A stretch of DNA of 38,414 nt from Sphingomonadaceae bacterium (GCA_947453945.1 CANGJB010000026.1:1-38414); one strand, 5' to 3'. Counted from the stretch's first letter, positions 23,974 through 33,740 are shown. Notes: generated by a model from the sequence alone, not told the origin. Made by a program: numbers and translations.

Positions 23974-26900
23974 ATGACCATGCAGCCCGCCTTCGCCCCG
24001 CGCCTCTCGCCCGAAACGCCGCTGCGCCGCGCGATCACCCTCGCCGCGCGCTTGCCCGAACCCGCAGCGGTGCAGCCCCTGCTCGCAGCCGCCACGCTTC
24101 CCGAAAACCATCGCGCCGCCATCGCCGCCACCGCGCGCACCCTGATCGAAGCACTGCGCGCAAAGGCCCAGCCCGGCGGCGTGCAGGCGCTGGTTCAGGA
24201 ATTCTCGCTTTCCAGCCACGAAGGCGTCGCACTCATGTGCCTCGCCGAGGCCCTCCTGCGCATCCCTGACGACGCTACCCGCGATGCTCTCATCCGCGAC
24301 AAGCTCGCCGCCGGCAATTGGGCCGCGCACCTCGGGCAGGCCAAGCCGCTCTTCGTCAACGCCGCCACCTGGGGCCTCATCATCACCGGCAAACTGGCCG
24401 CCAGCGTCGATGAAACCGGCCTCGCCCACGCGCTCACCCGCATGGTGGCGCGGCTGGGCGAGCCCGTCATCCGGCGCAGCGTCGATGTCGCGATGCGCAT
24501 GATGGGCGAACAGTTCGTGATGGGCGAAACCATCGAACAAGCGCTCACCCGCGCCCGCGCCCGCGAAGCGCAAGGTTTTGCCTTCTCCTACGACATGCTG
24601 GGCGAAGCCGCCGCGACGGCCGAGGACGCCGCGCGCTACTTCGCATCCTACACCCACGCCATCCACGCCATCGGCAAGGCCAGCGCCGGACGCGGTATCG
24701 TCCTCGGCCCCGGCATTTCGATCAAGCTCTCCGCGCTCCACCCGCGCTATGCCCGCGCGCAAGGCCAACGCGTCATGGCCGAACTCCTCCCCCGCGTGCT
24801 CCAACTCGCCGAGCTCGCCAAAAACCATGATATCGGCTTCAACATCGATGCCGAGGAAGCCGACCGCCTCGAACTCTCGCTCGACATTCTCGAAGCCCTC
24901 GCCCACGCGCCCACTCTCGCGGGGTGGAACGGCCTCGGCTTTGTCATCCAGGCCTATCAGAAGCGCTGCCCCATGGTGATCGACTGGATCGTCGATCTGG
25001 CCCGCGCCAGCCAGCGCCGTCTCATGGTCCGCCTCGTCAAAGGCGCCTATTGGGATGCCGAAATCAAGCGCGCGCAGGAAGCCGGCCTTGCCGATTTCCC
25101 GGTCTACACCCGCAAGGTCCACACCGATCTCGCCTATCAGGCCTGCGCGCAAAAGCTCCTCGCCGCGCGCGATGCCGTCTTCCCGCAGTTCGCCACGCAC
25201 AACGCGCAGACGCTTGCGGCAATCCACCACCTCGCCGGGCCGGATTTCACCGCCGGCGACTACGAATTCCAGTGCCTCCACGGCATGGGCGAGCCACTCT
25301 ACGACGAGGTCGTTGGAGCGTCCGGGGCCCCCGAAAAGCTCGCCCGCCCCTGCCGCGTCTACGCCCCCGTCGGCACGCACGAGACCTTGCTTGCCTATCT
25401 CGTCCGCCGCCTGCTGGAGAACGGCGCAAACTCCTCCTTCGTCAACCGCATCGCCGATCCGGATGTGCCGGTAAGTGCGCTGATCGAAGACCCGGCGATG
25501 GTTGTCGCCGCGGAAACCGTCCCCGGCGCGCCCCACCCCGGTATCGCCCACCCCCTCGCCCTTTTCGCAGACCGCAAGAACGCCGCCGGGCTCGATCTGT
25601 CCGACGAACCGACCCTCGCCGCCCTCGCCGAAGCCTTCGCCGCGAGCGCTGCGCAGGACTGGCGCGCAGGCAATCTCGCCGCGCCCGCCCAGCCGGTCCG
25701 CAATCCCGCAGATCACCGTGATCTCGTCGGCCACGTCCACCCGGCCAGCTCGCCTGAAGCCGCAGCAGCCGCCACCCTCGCCGCCGCCGCAAACTGGCCC
25801 GCAACGCCGGTCGAAACCCGCGCCGCCATGCTCGAACGCGCCGCCGACGCCATGGAAGCTGCCCGCATCCCCCTCATCGCGCTGCTCATCCGCGAGGCCG
25901 GCAAGTCTGCCGCAAATGCGCTGGCCGAAGTGCGCGAAGCGGTCGATTTCCTGCGCTACTACGCGGCAGAGGCCCGCACCGCGCTCACCCACGCCCCCCC
26001 CCTCGGCCCGGTGGTCTGCATCAGCCCGTGGAATTTCCCGCTCGCGATCTTCACCGGCCAGATCGCCGCCGCGCTTGCCGCAGGCAATCCTGTGCTGGCC
26101 AAGCCCGCCCCCGAAACCCCGCTCATCGCCGCCGAAGCGGTACGCATGCTCCACGCCGCCGGCATTCCGGCAGACGCGCTTCAGGTCCTTCCCGGCGGCG
26201 GGGAAATCGGCGCCGCGCTCGTCGCCGCACCCGAAGTGCAGGGCGTTGTCTTCACCGGCTCTACCGCCACCGCCAAGGCCATCCAGCAAGCCCTCGCCGG
26301 CCGCTTGAGCGCACACGGCGCGGCCATCCCCTTCATCGCCGAAACCGGCGGGCTCAATGTGATGGTGGTCGATAGCTCCGCGCTCGCAGAACAGGTCGTG
26401 GCCGATGTTCTCGCCTCCGCGTTCGATAGCGCGGGCCAGCGCTGCTCCGCGCTGCGCCTGCTCTGCCTGCAAGAAGACGTAGCTGATCGCACGCTCACCA
26501 TGCTGAAGGCCGCCATGGCCGAACTCGCGATCGGCAATCCGGCGCAGCTTTCCACTGATGTCGGCCCGGTGATCTCCGAACGCGCCCGCAGCGGCATCGC
26601 CGCGCACGTCAGCGCCATGCGCGCCGCCGGCTTCTCCGTCACCGAAATGCCCCTTGGCGCCGAAACCGCAAACGGCACATTCATCGCCCCCACGCTGATC
26701 GAACTCACCGATCCGCGCGATCTCAAGGCAGAGGTGTTCGGCCCCGTCCTCCACGTCGTCCGCTTCCGCGCAGACGCGATCGACAGCCTGATCGAAGCGA
26801 TCAACGCCTCGGGCTACGGCCTCACTTTCGGCCTCCACACCCGCATCGATCAGGCCGTGGCGCGGGTGACCAGCCGCATCCACGCAGGCAATCTCTATGT

Positions 26901-27594
26901 GAACCGCAACATGATCGGCGCAGTCGTCGGCGTGCAGCCCTTCGGCGGGAACGGCCTTTCGGGCACAGGCCCCAAGGCCGGCGGCCCGCTCTACCTCACG
27001 CGGCTCGCTCCCGGTGCCGCGCCCTCGTTGCCCGCCGGCGAATTGCCGGCCAATCCCGATCCCGCTCTCACCGCCTTCGCGCAGTGGGCCGCCGATCAGG
27101 GCCTTGCCGCCACGGCCGCAGCCGCGCGCGACGCTGCCGCAGCCTCACGCCTCGGCTTTGCCGCCGAGCTTCCCGGCCCGGTGGGAGAACGCAACACCTG
27201 GCGCCTGGCACCGCGCGGGCGCGTCGCTTGCTCGGCCACCAGCGTGGAGGCGCTGTGGAGCCAGGTCGCTACCGTGCTCGCCACCGGCAACACCGCCGTT
27301 ATCGCCGCGCCCAGCCCCGTCGCCACGCGCCCCGCCGGCTTCCCCGCCGCGCTTGGGCAGCGTGTGCAGTGGACCGGCGCAGACCTCGCAGACATCCCCG
27401 ATCTCGCCGCAATGCTGGCCGAAGGCCCGCCCGCGCACATCGCCCAGCTCACGCAGCGCCTCGCCGCCCGCAAAGGCGCGATTGTCCCGCTGCACGTGCC
27501 GGACTACCCGCTTGATCTTCTGCTTGAGGAAGTGACGCTTTCGGTGAACACGGCGGCGGCCGGAGGCAATGCCAGCCTGATGACTCTCGCGTGA
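23974..27594 (+). CDS. putA: Bifunctional proline dehydrogenase / L-glutamate-gamma-semialdehyde dehydrogenase
   Basis: 1206 aa, converting proline to glutamate in two steps on one polypeptide. The PRODH barrel covers about 70-450 (GRGIVLGPGISIKLSALHPRY, FNIDAEEADRLELSLD, LVKGAYWDAEIK, YEFQCLHGMGEPLYDEV). The aldehyde dehydrogenase domain covers about 500-1010, with Glu790 (AETGG) and catalytic Cys824 (AGQRCSALR). An extra C-terminal domain reaches the end, as in long PutAs. There is no ribbon-helix-helix at the N-terminus, so it is not self-regulating, in line with the divergent Lrp-type gene. An ATG at 23911 would add 21 residues, but those codons have low GC at the third position and overlap the inverted repeat, so 23974 is preferred. 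Confidence 0.95.
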   Translation: MTMQPAFAPRLSPETPLRRAITLAARLPEPAAVQPLLAAATLPENHRAAIAATARTLIEALRAKAQPGGVQALVQEFSLSSHEGVALMCLAEALLRIPDDATRDALIRDKLAAGNWAAHLGQAKPLFVNAATWGLIITGKLAASVDETGLAHALTRMVARLGEPVIRRSVDVAMRMMGEQFVMGETIEQALTRARAREAQGFAFSYDMLGEAAATAEDAARYFASYTHAIHAIGKASAGRGIVLGPGISIKLSALHPRYARAQGQRVMAELLPRVLQLAELAKNHDIGFNIDAEEADRLELSLDILEALAHAPTLAGWNGLGFVIQAYQKRCPMVIDWIVDLARASQRRLMVRLVKGAYWDAEIKRAQEAGLADFPVYTRKVHTDLAYQACAQKLLAARDAVFPQFATHNAQTLAAIHHLAGPDFTAGDYEFQCLHGMGEPLYDEVVGASGAPEKLARPCRVYAPVGTHETLLAYLVRRLLENGANSSFVNRIADPDVPVSALIEDPAMVVAAETVPGAPHPGIAHPLALFADRKNAAGLDLSDEPTLAALAEAFAASAAQDWRAGNLAAPAQPVRNPADHRDLVGHVHPASSPEAAAAATLAAAANWPATPVETRAAMLERAADAMEAARIPLIALLIREAGKSAANALAEVREAVDFLRYYAAEARTALTHAPPLGPVVCISPWNFPLAIFTGQIAAALAAGNPVLAKPAPETPLIAAEAVRMLHAAGIPADALQVLPGGGEIGAALVAAPEVQGVVFTGSTATAKAIQQALAGRLSAHGAAIPFIAETGGLNVMVVDSSALAEQVVADVLASAFDSAGQRCSALRLLCLQEDVADRTLTMLKAAMAELAIGNPAQLSTDVGPVISERARSGIAAHVSAMRAAGFSVTEMPLGAETANGTFIAPTLIELTDPRDLKAEVFGPVLHVVRFRADAIDSLIEAINASGYGLTFGLHTRIDQAVARVTSRIHAGNLYVNRNMIGAVVGVQPFGGNGLSGTGPKAGGPLYLTRLAPGAAPSLPAGELPANPDPALTAFAQWAADQGLAATAAAARDAAAASRLGFAAELPGPVGERNTWRLAPRGRVACSATSVEALWSQVATVLATGNTAVIAAPSPVATRPAGFPAALGQRVQWTGADLADIPDLAAMLAEGPPAHIAQLTQRLAARKGAIVPLHVPDYPLDLLLEEVTLSVNTAAAGGNASLMTLA

Positions 27595-27613
27595 TAGGGC
27601 TGAAGCGCGAAAG

Positions 27614-28090
27614 CTAGCGGGCCATCCGCGCAACCAGCTGGCGCGCAGCCTCGCTCACGTCGGCCCAGGTCTGCGCAAAGTCTTCTGCCGTGCCGCCATA
27701 GGGATCGATAACCGCCGTCCCCTCACGCCCGGGCACAAGGTCCATCAGCAGGCCCAGCCGCGCCGTAGACCGGTTCAGAATGCCGTTGGGCGCAATCCGC
27801 CTGAGATCACGCAGGTTCTGCTGATCGAGCGCAAAGATTTGGCCGAAGTGCTGGAAATCCTGCACCCGCACCTGCCGCGCACGGTAGTGCGAAATGTCGA
27901 TCCCGTGCCGCTCGGCCTCGGCAATAGCGCGGGGATCGGGCGCGCTTCCCGCGTGCCAACCCCCGGTTCCGGCTGAATCAATGGAAATAGCCAACCCCGC
28001 AGCAATCGCTTCGGCGCGCAGCGCTGCCTCGGCGAGGGGCGAGCGGCAGATATTCCCCAAGCACACGAACAATACGGACGGCTGGTTCAC
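27614..28090 (-). CDS. Low-molecular-weight protein tyrosine phosphatase
   Basis: 158 aa. The phosphate-binding loop CLGNICRS has catalytic Cys10 and Arg16 right after the first beta strand, and DPYGG carries the general acid Asp129. Length is normal for the family. No ATG fits; the GTG at 28090, preceded by a GGGGAT ribosome site, is chosen. The frame runs upstream into the FabD-like gene without similarity. It starts 13 bases after that gene's stop, so it is the third gene of the E1 operon. In bacteria such enzymes often act with a tyrosine kinase in exopolysaccharide control, but no kinase is nearby. Confidence 0.92.
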   Translation of the reverse strand: MNQPSVLFVCLGNICRSPLAEAALRAEAIAAGLAISIDSAGTGGWHAGSAPDPRAIAEAERHGIDISHYRARQVRVQDFQHFGQIFALDQQNLRDLRRIAPNGILNRSTARLGLLMDLVPGREGTAVIDPYGGTAEDFAQTWADVSEAARQLVARMAR

Positions 28091-28103
28091 AAGGGCATCC
28101 CCG

Positions 28104-29120
28104 TCAGCTTGCGACAAGTCGCCGCTGGGCTTCTCGGCCCATTGCGACGAGAAACGGATCTCCCTCTTGCCTCGTTGCAAACACGGATTTGCTGTCGATG
28201 TCCAGCCAATCAAGGTCCACCATGGCCTGACCTATCGCCCCGCCCAGCGTCTCGCCCGGCCCGAGCAGCACCACCCGGTCCGGCGCGAACTCGCGCAGGG
28301 CAACCGTGATCGCTGCGCTGAAATCATAGGGCGCGAGGATTTGGTGCCCGAAGGTATAGTCCCACAGCGCCGCCGGATCGGTCTCGAAGCGACGCCACAC
28401 TTGCCCGCGCCCGTCGATCATCGGCACATGCGGCGCGCCAAACCAGCTTGCCGGCAGCGTGCTGCGCGCCGCATCGGCGCTCGCCTGCATAGAGGGCGTG
28501 TGAAACGGCCCGTGCCCCGGCAGCCGCAGCGGCGGGCGCGGCAGCGGCGGCAGCTGCGCATTCAGCGCATCGAGCGCGGCTTCCGGCCCCGCCACCACCA
28601 GCATCCCGCCCAACCGGATCGAGGGCAGCACGCCCACGCGCGCGCAGGCCGCTTCCACGGCGCGCGCGGTTTCAGGATCGACGCGCCAGTCCTCCCCCGC
28701 CATCACGATCACCGCCTGCCCGCCGGGCGCGTGGGATTGCGAATTGACGCCCATCGCATCGGCGATGGCAAACCCGTGCTCGCCCGAAACCGCCCCCGCG
28801 CAGGCCAGCGCGGTGTACCAGCCCATCGAATTGCCGGTCACCGCCACCACTTCGAACCGCTCCCGGTCCAGCGCCAGAAAATCGAGATAAGCGCAGGCAT
28901 GGATCAGCGGCGCGGCCACATCCCCGCGCGAATGGAGCTTGGAATCAAACTTCGTCGCCCCATCGAGCGCGCTCAGCGCGGGCTTTCCTGCCGCTTCCCG
29001 CGCAGCATCGAACGCAGCCAGCCACGGCGATCCCGCATGGTGCCGCGCCAGATAGCCCAGCTCCGGCGCATTGTACGTCCCCCGCCCCGGGCACACGACG
29101 ACAACAGTTTCCTTAGCCAC
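28104..29120 (-). CDS. FabD-like acyl carrier protein acyltransferase
   Basis: 338 aa, malonyl-CoA:ACP transacylase fold. The nucleophile elbow GNSMG places catalytic Ser98, and the catalytic His207 lies in GHGPFHTPSM, matching the FabD order. The usual QGQG near the N-terminus is replaced by PGRG, and the malonate-binding Arg after the Ser is not obvious, so the acyl group may differ from malonyl. The GTG start at 29120 overlaps the end of the E1 gene by 8 bases, so the two proteins are made together. A housekeeping fabD would be expected elsewhere. Confidence 0.82.
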   Translation of the reverse strand: MAKETVVVVCPGRGTYNAPELGYLARHHAGSPWLAAFDAAREAAGKPALSALDGATKFDSKLHSRGDVAAPLIHACAYLDFLALDRERFEVVAVTGNSMGWYTALACAGAVSGEHGFAIADAMGVNSQSHAPGGQAVIVMAGEDWRVDPETARAVEAACARVGVLPSIRLGGMLVVAGPEAALDALNAQLPPLPRPPLRLPGHGPFHTPSMQASADAARSTLPASWFGAPHVPMIDGRGQVWRRFETDPAALWDYTFGHQILAPYDFSAAITVALREFAPDRVVLLGPGETLGGAIGQAMVDLDWLDIDSKSVFATRQEGDPFLVAMGREAQRRLVAS

Positions 29121-31311
29121 GCACCATCTCCAGCGCCTTGGCTACGATCATATCCCGGCTCGGCAAGGTATAAGTCGCCGCGCGCGCCAGCGGGATGAAG
29201 CTGTCTGTCGCCGCCAGCACACCCAGTCCCTTGCCCGGCGCACGCAAGGCCATCAGCGCCAGCAAAGCCTCGCTCTGCGAACCCGTCTCGCGGCACTCGT
29301 CAACCACCAGCACCTTGCCGCAGGGCGCCACCGCCTCCAGCAGCGCGTCCTCGGCCAGCGGCGCAATCCAGCGCAAGTCGATCACCCGCACCGCCACGCC
29401 TGCTCCCGCCAGCAACTTCTGCGCTTGCAGCGAAAGATAGACCCCGTTGCCATACGTCACGATGGCCAGATCAGTGCCCTCACCATGCACCCCGATCTCG
29501 CCGACGCGGATCTCGCTGACGCCCGGCGCCTCGTAAACCGAAGTCCACAGCCCATCGCCCTCGGCATGCAGATCGCGTGTCATATAAAGCGCAATCGGCT
29601 CGACAAAGATCACCACTCGGCTCTCCTCGTGCGCCAGCCGCACGCATTCGCGCAGCATCAGCACTGCATCGCGCCCGCACGAAGGCACCGCGATCACCAG
29701 CCCCGGAATATCGCGAAACACCGCCAGGCTGTTGTCGTTGTGGAAGTGCCCGCCAAAGCCCTTCTGGTAGGGCAGCCCGGCAATGCGCACGACCATCGGG
29801 TTGGTGAATTGCCCGTTCGAGAAGAACGGCAACGTCGCCGCTTCGCCCCGGATCTGGTCCTCGGCGTTGTGGACATAGGCGAGGAACTGGATTTCCGGCA
29901 GCGGCAGCAGCCCGTTGTGCGCCGCGCCGATCGCCAGCCCCAGAATGGCCTGCTCATCCAGCAAGGTATTGATCACCCGCGCTGAACCAAACCGCGCGTG
30001 GAGCCGCGCCGTCGCATTATAAACGCCGCCCTTCGGCCCCACGTCCTCGCCGCAGATAATGGCGTTCGGGTATTGCAGCAGCACATCCGCCATGCCCCAC
30101 GAGATCAGCCGCGCCATATGGTGCGGCTTTTCCATCACCGCCGCCTCGTCGGCAAAAATCGCCGCCCGCGCCTCGGCGCTCGCCAGCGGACGCTCCACGC
30201 CCTCGCGCCTCGGCGGCACGATGCTCGCCATCACCGATGCCGCATCGGGCAGCTTGGGCCGCAGAATCGCCAACTCCACCTGCCGCAGCAATTGCGCTTC
30301 GATGGCGTCATACGCGGCGCGCAGATCGGCCGCGCTCATCACACCTTCTTCGATCAGCAGCGCCGCGCTGGCCAGCAAGGGATCCCGCGCATTGTCTGCC
30401 GCGATATCCGCCTTCGACATATAGACCTGCTGCACATCGTTCCCGGCATGGCCATAAAGCCGCACGGTCTTCATGTGCAGGAACACGGGCTTGCGGTAGC
30501 GCCGCGCAAAATCGACCGCCTCGCTCGCCCCGCGCCACGCATCCGCCAGATCGCAGCCATCGCACTGGATGTAATGCAGACCCGCGCGGCCAGACCAGTT
30601 CGCCTCGATCCAGCCCATCGGCGTCTTCGTCGAAATGCCGATGCCGTTGTCTTCGCACAGGAATACGATGGGCATGGGCGTGCCCTGAAACGCCGCCCAG
30701 GCCGCCGTGTTCAGCGCGCCCACCGCGGTCGAATGGTTGGCCGAAGCATCGCCGAACGAGCAAAGCACCACGCCGTCCTTCGCCAGCGTCGTCTCCTCCA
30801 TCCCCATGCGCCGCGCGATCCCGATGGAAAACGCAGCGCCCACCGCCTTGGGCAAATGGCTGGCAATTGTCGAAGTCTGCGGCGGGATCATCAGCCGCTT
30901 TGAACCCAGCACTTTGTGCCGCCCGCCCGAAATCGGGTCGTCCGCGCTCGCTGTGAACGAAAGCAGCATGTCCCACATCGGGTTCTCGCCCGGCAGGCGG
31001 TTCGCGCGGTGGATCTGGAACGCGGCATCGCGGTAATGCAGAAACGCCACGTCATCCACGCGCAGCGCCTCAGCCAGTGCGGCGTTCCCCTCATGCCCCG
31101 AAGAACCGATGGTATAAAACCCTTCGCCCCGCGCCTGCAGCTTGCGCGAAAGCCGGTCGAGCTGCCGGCTCACCATCTGGCTGTGCAGCAAGGCCGCCGC
31201 GCGCGTAGGTGAAAGTCCCACGGCGCTCAGCCCCAGATTGCTGCGTCGCTGCAGTTGGCCGCTCTCAAGCGCGGCAACAAACTGCTCGTGAACCTGCTGG
31301 GCGGCGTCCAT
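29113..31311 (-). CDS. Fused alpha/beta E1 component of a 2-oxoacid (branched-chain type) dehydrogenase
   Basis: 732 aa carrying both E1 halves. The alpha-like half (about 1-370) has GFYTIGSSGHEGNAALAEAL and the thiamine-diphosphate motif GDAS...EDNGIGIST (Asp188 to Asn222), with Ala in place of the usual second Gly of GDG. The beta-like half (about 395-732) has GEDVGPKGGVYNAT, LLDEQAILGLAIGAAHNGL and GGHFHNDNSLAVFRDIPGL. It would decarboxylate a 2-oxoacid and pass the acyl group to a lipoyl E2. No E2 or E3 gene lies in the window. It is coupled to a FabD-like acyltransferase. The substrate is unknown; branched-chain 2-oxoacids are the nearest guess. Confidence 0.88.
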   Translation of the reverse strand: MDAAQQVHEQFVAALESGQLQRRSNLGLSAVGLSPTRAAALLHSQMVSRQLDRLSRKLQARGEGFYTIGSSGHEGNAALAEALRVDDVAFLHYRDAAFQIHRANRLPGENPMWDMLLSFTASADDPISGGRHKVLGSKRLMIPPQTSTIASHLPKAVGAAFSIGIARRMGMEETTLAKDGVVLCSFGDASANHSTAVGALNTAAWAAFQGTPMPIVFLCEDNGIGISTKTPMGWIEANWSGRAGLHYIQCDGCDLADAWRGASEAVDFARRYRKPVFLHMKTVRLYGHAGNDVQQVYMSKADIAADNARDPLLASAALLIEEGVMSAADLRAAYDAIEAQLLRQVELAILRPKLPDAASVMASIVPPRREGVERPLASAEARAAIFADEAAVMEKPHHMARLISWGMADVLLQYPNAIICGEDVGPKGGVYNATARLHARFGSARVINTLLDEQAILGLAIGAAHNGLLPLPEIQFLAYVHNAEDQIRGEAATLPFFSNGQFTNPMVVRIAGLPYQKGFGGHFHNDNSLAVFRDIPGLVIAVPSCGRDAVLMLRECVRLAHEESRVVIFVEPIALYMTRDLHAEGDGLWTSVYEAPGVSEIRVGEIGVHGEGTDLAIVTYGNGVYLSLQAQKLLAGAGVAVRVIDLRWIAPLAEDALLEAVAPCGKVLVVDECRETGSQSEALLALMALRAPGKGLGVLAATDSFIPLARAATYTLPSRDMIVAKALEMVRG

Positions 31312-31472
31312 CAGCGTGGACTGGTTGCGTGTGCGATCATCCTGCCAGCACTAGCCAAAGCCGCGCGGCCCGTCACCCCGTTGCAGCAAGGCACTGGCGC
31401 TGGAACCGGCCCCGTCCCCGCCAAAAACATCGTTAGCGCGGCCTTAACGTCTGATCCGTAAAACTCCGTATC

Positions 31473-32615
31473 ATGATCGGCACCCTCTCCAGCCTGCGCG
31501 CCCGGTTCATGCCGCCCATCCCGGATCGGATCCGGGATGATTTCACCATGCTGCGGGCCCAGCGCGTCGAAACGCAGACGCCGATGATGTACCTCATGCT
31601 GCTTGCCACCACGCCGACTGCGGCCTGGGCGGGCGCCGCGCATCTCCATTGGGCCGTGCGCTTTGGCGTGCCCGCGCTGCTCGCGCTGCTCTGCGTGCTG
31701 GGCATGCTGGAAAACTGGCACAGCCGCAAACGGCGGATGAGCGTGCGCCGCGCCCGTCTGCTGGTCAGCAAGACCAACACCACCTCCGGCAGCGTCGGGG
31801 TGATGTGCAGCGCGTGGGCCGTTGCCAACTGGCTCGGCTCCCCGCCGGAAAACCAAGCCAACTTCGCGATGATCCTCACGATGGGCTCGCTCGCCACAGC
31901 CTATTGCCTCTCCTCGATCCGCCTTGCCGCGATCCTCAATCTGATCATCGGGGTCGTGCCGATTTCCGCGCTGATGCTCACATCCGGGCGCCCGAGCGAA
32001 ATGGCCGCCGCCGCCAGCCTGCTGCTTGCTACCGCGATCCTCGTGCGCTTCATCCTGCAAGGCCACGCGATGCTGGTCGATCTGCTGCAATTGCAGGCAC
32101 AGACCCGCGATCTGGCCCATACCGATCCGCTCACCGGCCTCGCCAATCGCCGCGCGCTCGATGATCAGATCGAACAGCTCCTGCACCCCACCGGCAAGAC
32201 GCGCCCCTTCAAGCTCGCGCTGCTCGATCTCGATGGCTTCAAGCCGGTGAATGATCGCTACGGCCACGCCTTTGGCGACAGGCTGCTCTGCTCGGTCGCC
32301 GCGCGCCTTCGCGATGTGATCGGCAGCGAAGGGCTCGTCGCGCGCCAGGGCGGCGATGAATTCGCCGTGCTCGTCCCGCCGCACTCCCCGCTGATCAGCG
32401 CACCGCTCGCAGACCTTATCCTGATCGCGCTCGTGCGCCCGCACCACATCGACGGCCACCCCATCACCGTGGGTGCCAGCATCGGCGTCGCGCAGTGGCC
32501 CGATCACGGCAAGAACGCCGACGACCTCTTCGATTTCGCCGATAAGGTCCTTTATCAGGCGAAGGCAGAGGCACACGTGGTCACCCCGCCCGCCGTCACG
32601 CTGCGTTCGGCCTGA
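31473..32615 (+). CDS. Membrane-bound diguanylate cyclase (GGDEF)
   Basis: 380 aa. About five or six hydrophobic segments fill residues 38-200 (for example MMYLMLLATTPTAAWAG and LAAILNLIIGVVPISALML), followed by a GGDEF domain from about 210. The active-site loop GGDEF is intact at 293-297, and DLDGFKPVNDRYGHAFGD carries the metal and substrate residues, so cyclic-di-GMP synthesis is expected. There is no RxxD inhibitory site five residues before GGDEF, so product inhibition by that site is unlikely. The ATG at 31473 has no clear ribosome site. It is divergent from the E1 operon and converges on a phosphodiesterase gene. Confidence 0.92.
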   Translation: MIGTLSSLRARFMPPIPDRIRDDFTMLRAQRVETQTPMMYLMLLATTPTAAWAGAAHLHWAVRFGVPALLALLCVLGMLENWHSRKRRMSVRRARLLVSKTNTTSGSVGVMCSAWAVANWLGSPPENQANFAMILTMGSLATAYCLSSIRLAAILNLIIGVVPISALMLTSGRPSEMAAAASLLLATAILVRFILQGHAMLVDLLQLQAQTRDLAHTDPLTGLANRRALDDQIEQLLHPTGKTRPFKLALLDLDGFKPVNDRYGHAFGDRLLCSVAARLRDVIGSEGLVARQGGDEFAVLVPPHSPLISAPLADLILIALVRPHHIDGHPITVGASIGVAQWPDHGKNADDLFDFADKVLYQAKAEAHVVTPPAVTLRSA

Positions 32616-32619
32616 ACGC

Positions 32620-33699
32620 TCACTTCAGCCCAGCAGAATCCGCGCCATCCACAGCCACACGCCCCAGCGCAGGATCATCGGTAAAGAACCCGTCCACCCC
32701 CGCCGCCACGAAGCTGCGCACATCAGCCACCATGCCCTGCGCCCAGCGCGCCCCCACATCGCCGTGCCGCAAGTTCGCTGGCAGAAACTGGTTCTCCGGC
32801 CGGAAGGTGAAGACGGAAACCTTCAGCCCCGCCCGGTGCGCATCAGCGATCACCGCGCTGGGCGGGCCCGCGTTCCCGGCAGCGTCCAGCGGGATCACCC
32901 GGCGCAGCGGCGGGCCGATCCACTGCGCATAGGTCGCGATCTCAGCCAGGCCCTGCGGCGTTACCATATCCTCGAAAGTCAGCGCGCCGCCCGCCGCGAC
33001 AACGTCTGCCGGCTGCTTCACGTCGGGTGACTGGATCAGCTGCAGCAGCGAGGCATTGCGCCTGCCCGCCAGCTCCCGGTGCAGCCGCTTCAGCGTCGCA
33101 ATCTCGAAGCACTGCACGATCAGCGGTACGCGGCGCAGATAGGCCGAGGCCTTGATCGTGGCGACCAGCTTGCCCGGCGTATCAAATCCCAGCCCCGCAT
33201 AGTACGTCGGATGCTTGAGCTCCGGAATCAGCCCCACGGGCCTCCCGCTACGCGCCGCCAGCGCCACGATCTCGTCAAACGTCGCCACATCGAACTGGCC
33301 GTCATAGCCCATGCTCTCCGGCCGCAGCGCACCCAGCCGCTCCTTCGCCCGCAGCGTCTTCAGTTCCGCGAGGGTGAAGTCCTCGGTAAACCAGCCCTCT
33401 TGGGCGCGCCCATCGATCACCTTCACAACGCGCCGCGCGGCAAATTCCGGGTGCGCGGCCACATCGGTCGTCTCGGTGATATTGCTCTCGTGCCGCGCCA
33501 CCAGCACGCCGTCCTTGGTTGGCACCAGATCGGGTTCGATGAAGTCCGCGCCGTCCGCAATCGCCTTCTCATAGGCGGCAAGCGTCTCCTCCGGCCGCAG
33601 CGCAGAAGCGCCGCGATGCGCGAAGATCAGCGGCTTGGCGGCAAGCGGCGCAGTGGTCATGGCAATCCCCAAAACCAGCAGGATCAGGCGGATCATCAT
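32620..33699 (-). CDS. Glycerophosphodiester phosphodiesterase, exported
   Basis: 359 aa, GlpQ-like periplasmic enzyme that releases glycerol 3-phosphate from deacylated phospholipids. A signal peptide (MMIRLILLVLGIAMTTAPLAA) precedes IFAHRGASALRPEETLAAYEKAIADGADFIEPDLVPTKDG. His, Arg, Glu and Asp here are the metal and catalytic residues of GDPD enzymes, with a second conserved His in VARHESNI. The end FTDDPALG is typical. AGGAG seven bases before the ATG at 33699 fixes the start, eight codons inside the open frame. It follows the nitrilase-GNAT-NTF2 genes by 41 bases. Confidence 0.93.
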   Translation of the reverse strand: MMIRLILLVLGIAMTTAPLAAKPLIFAHRGASALRPEETLAAYEKAIADGADFIEPDLVPTKDGVLVARHESNITETTDVAAHPEFAARRVVKVIDGRAQEGWFTEDFTLAELKTLRAKERLGALRPESMGYDGQFDVATFDEIVALAARSGRPVGLIPELKHPTYYAGLGFDTPGKLVATIKASAYLRRVPLIVQCFEIATLKRLHRELAGRRNASLLQLIQSPDVKQPADVVAAGGALTFEDMVTPQGLAEIATYAQWIGPPLRRVIPLDAAGNAGPPSAVIADAHRAGLKVSVFTFRPENQFLPANLRHGDVGARWAQGMVADVRSFVAAGVDGFFTDDPALGRVAVDGADSAGLK

Positions 33700-33740
33700 G
33701 GCGAAACTCCTCGCGAAATGCACCCGCTAAGCCGCAACAA

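Noticed and set aside
23875..26883. A 1002-codon open frame on the minus strand
   Set aside because: It lies wholly antisense to putA, has no recognisable domain, and is the usual mirror of high-GC third positions.
31351..31472. EcfG-type stress promoter (GGAAC with CGTT) upstream of the GGDEF gene
   Set aside because: Both boxes exist but the spacing is about 24 bases, too long for the 16 to 17 required.
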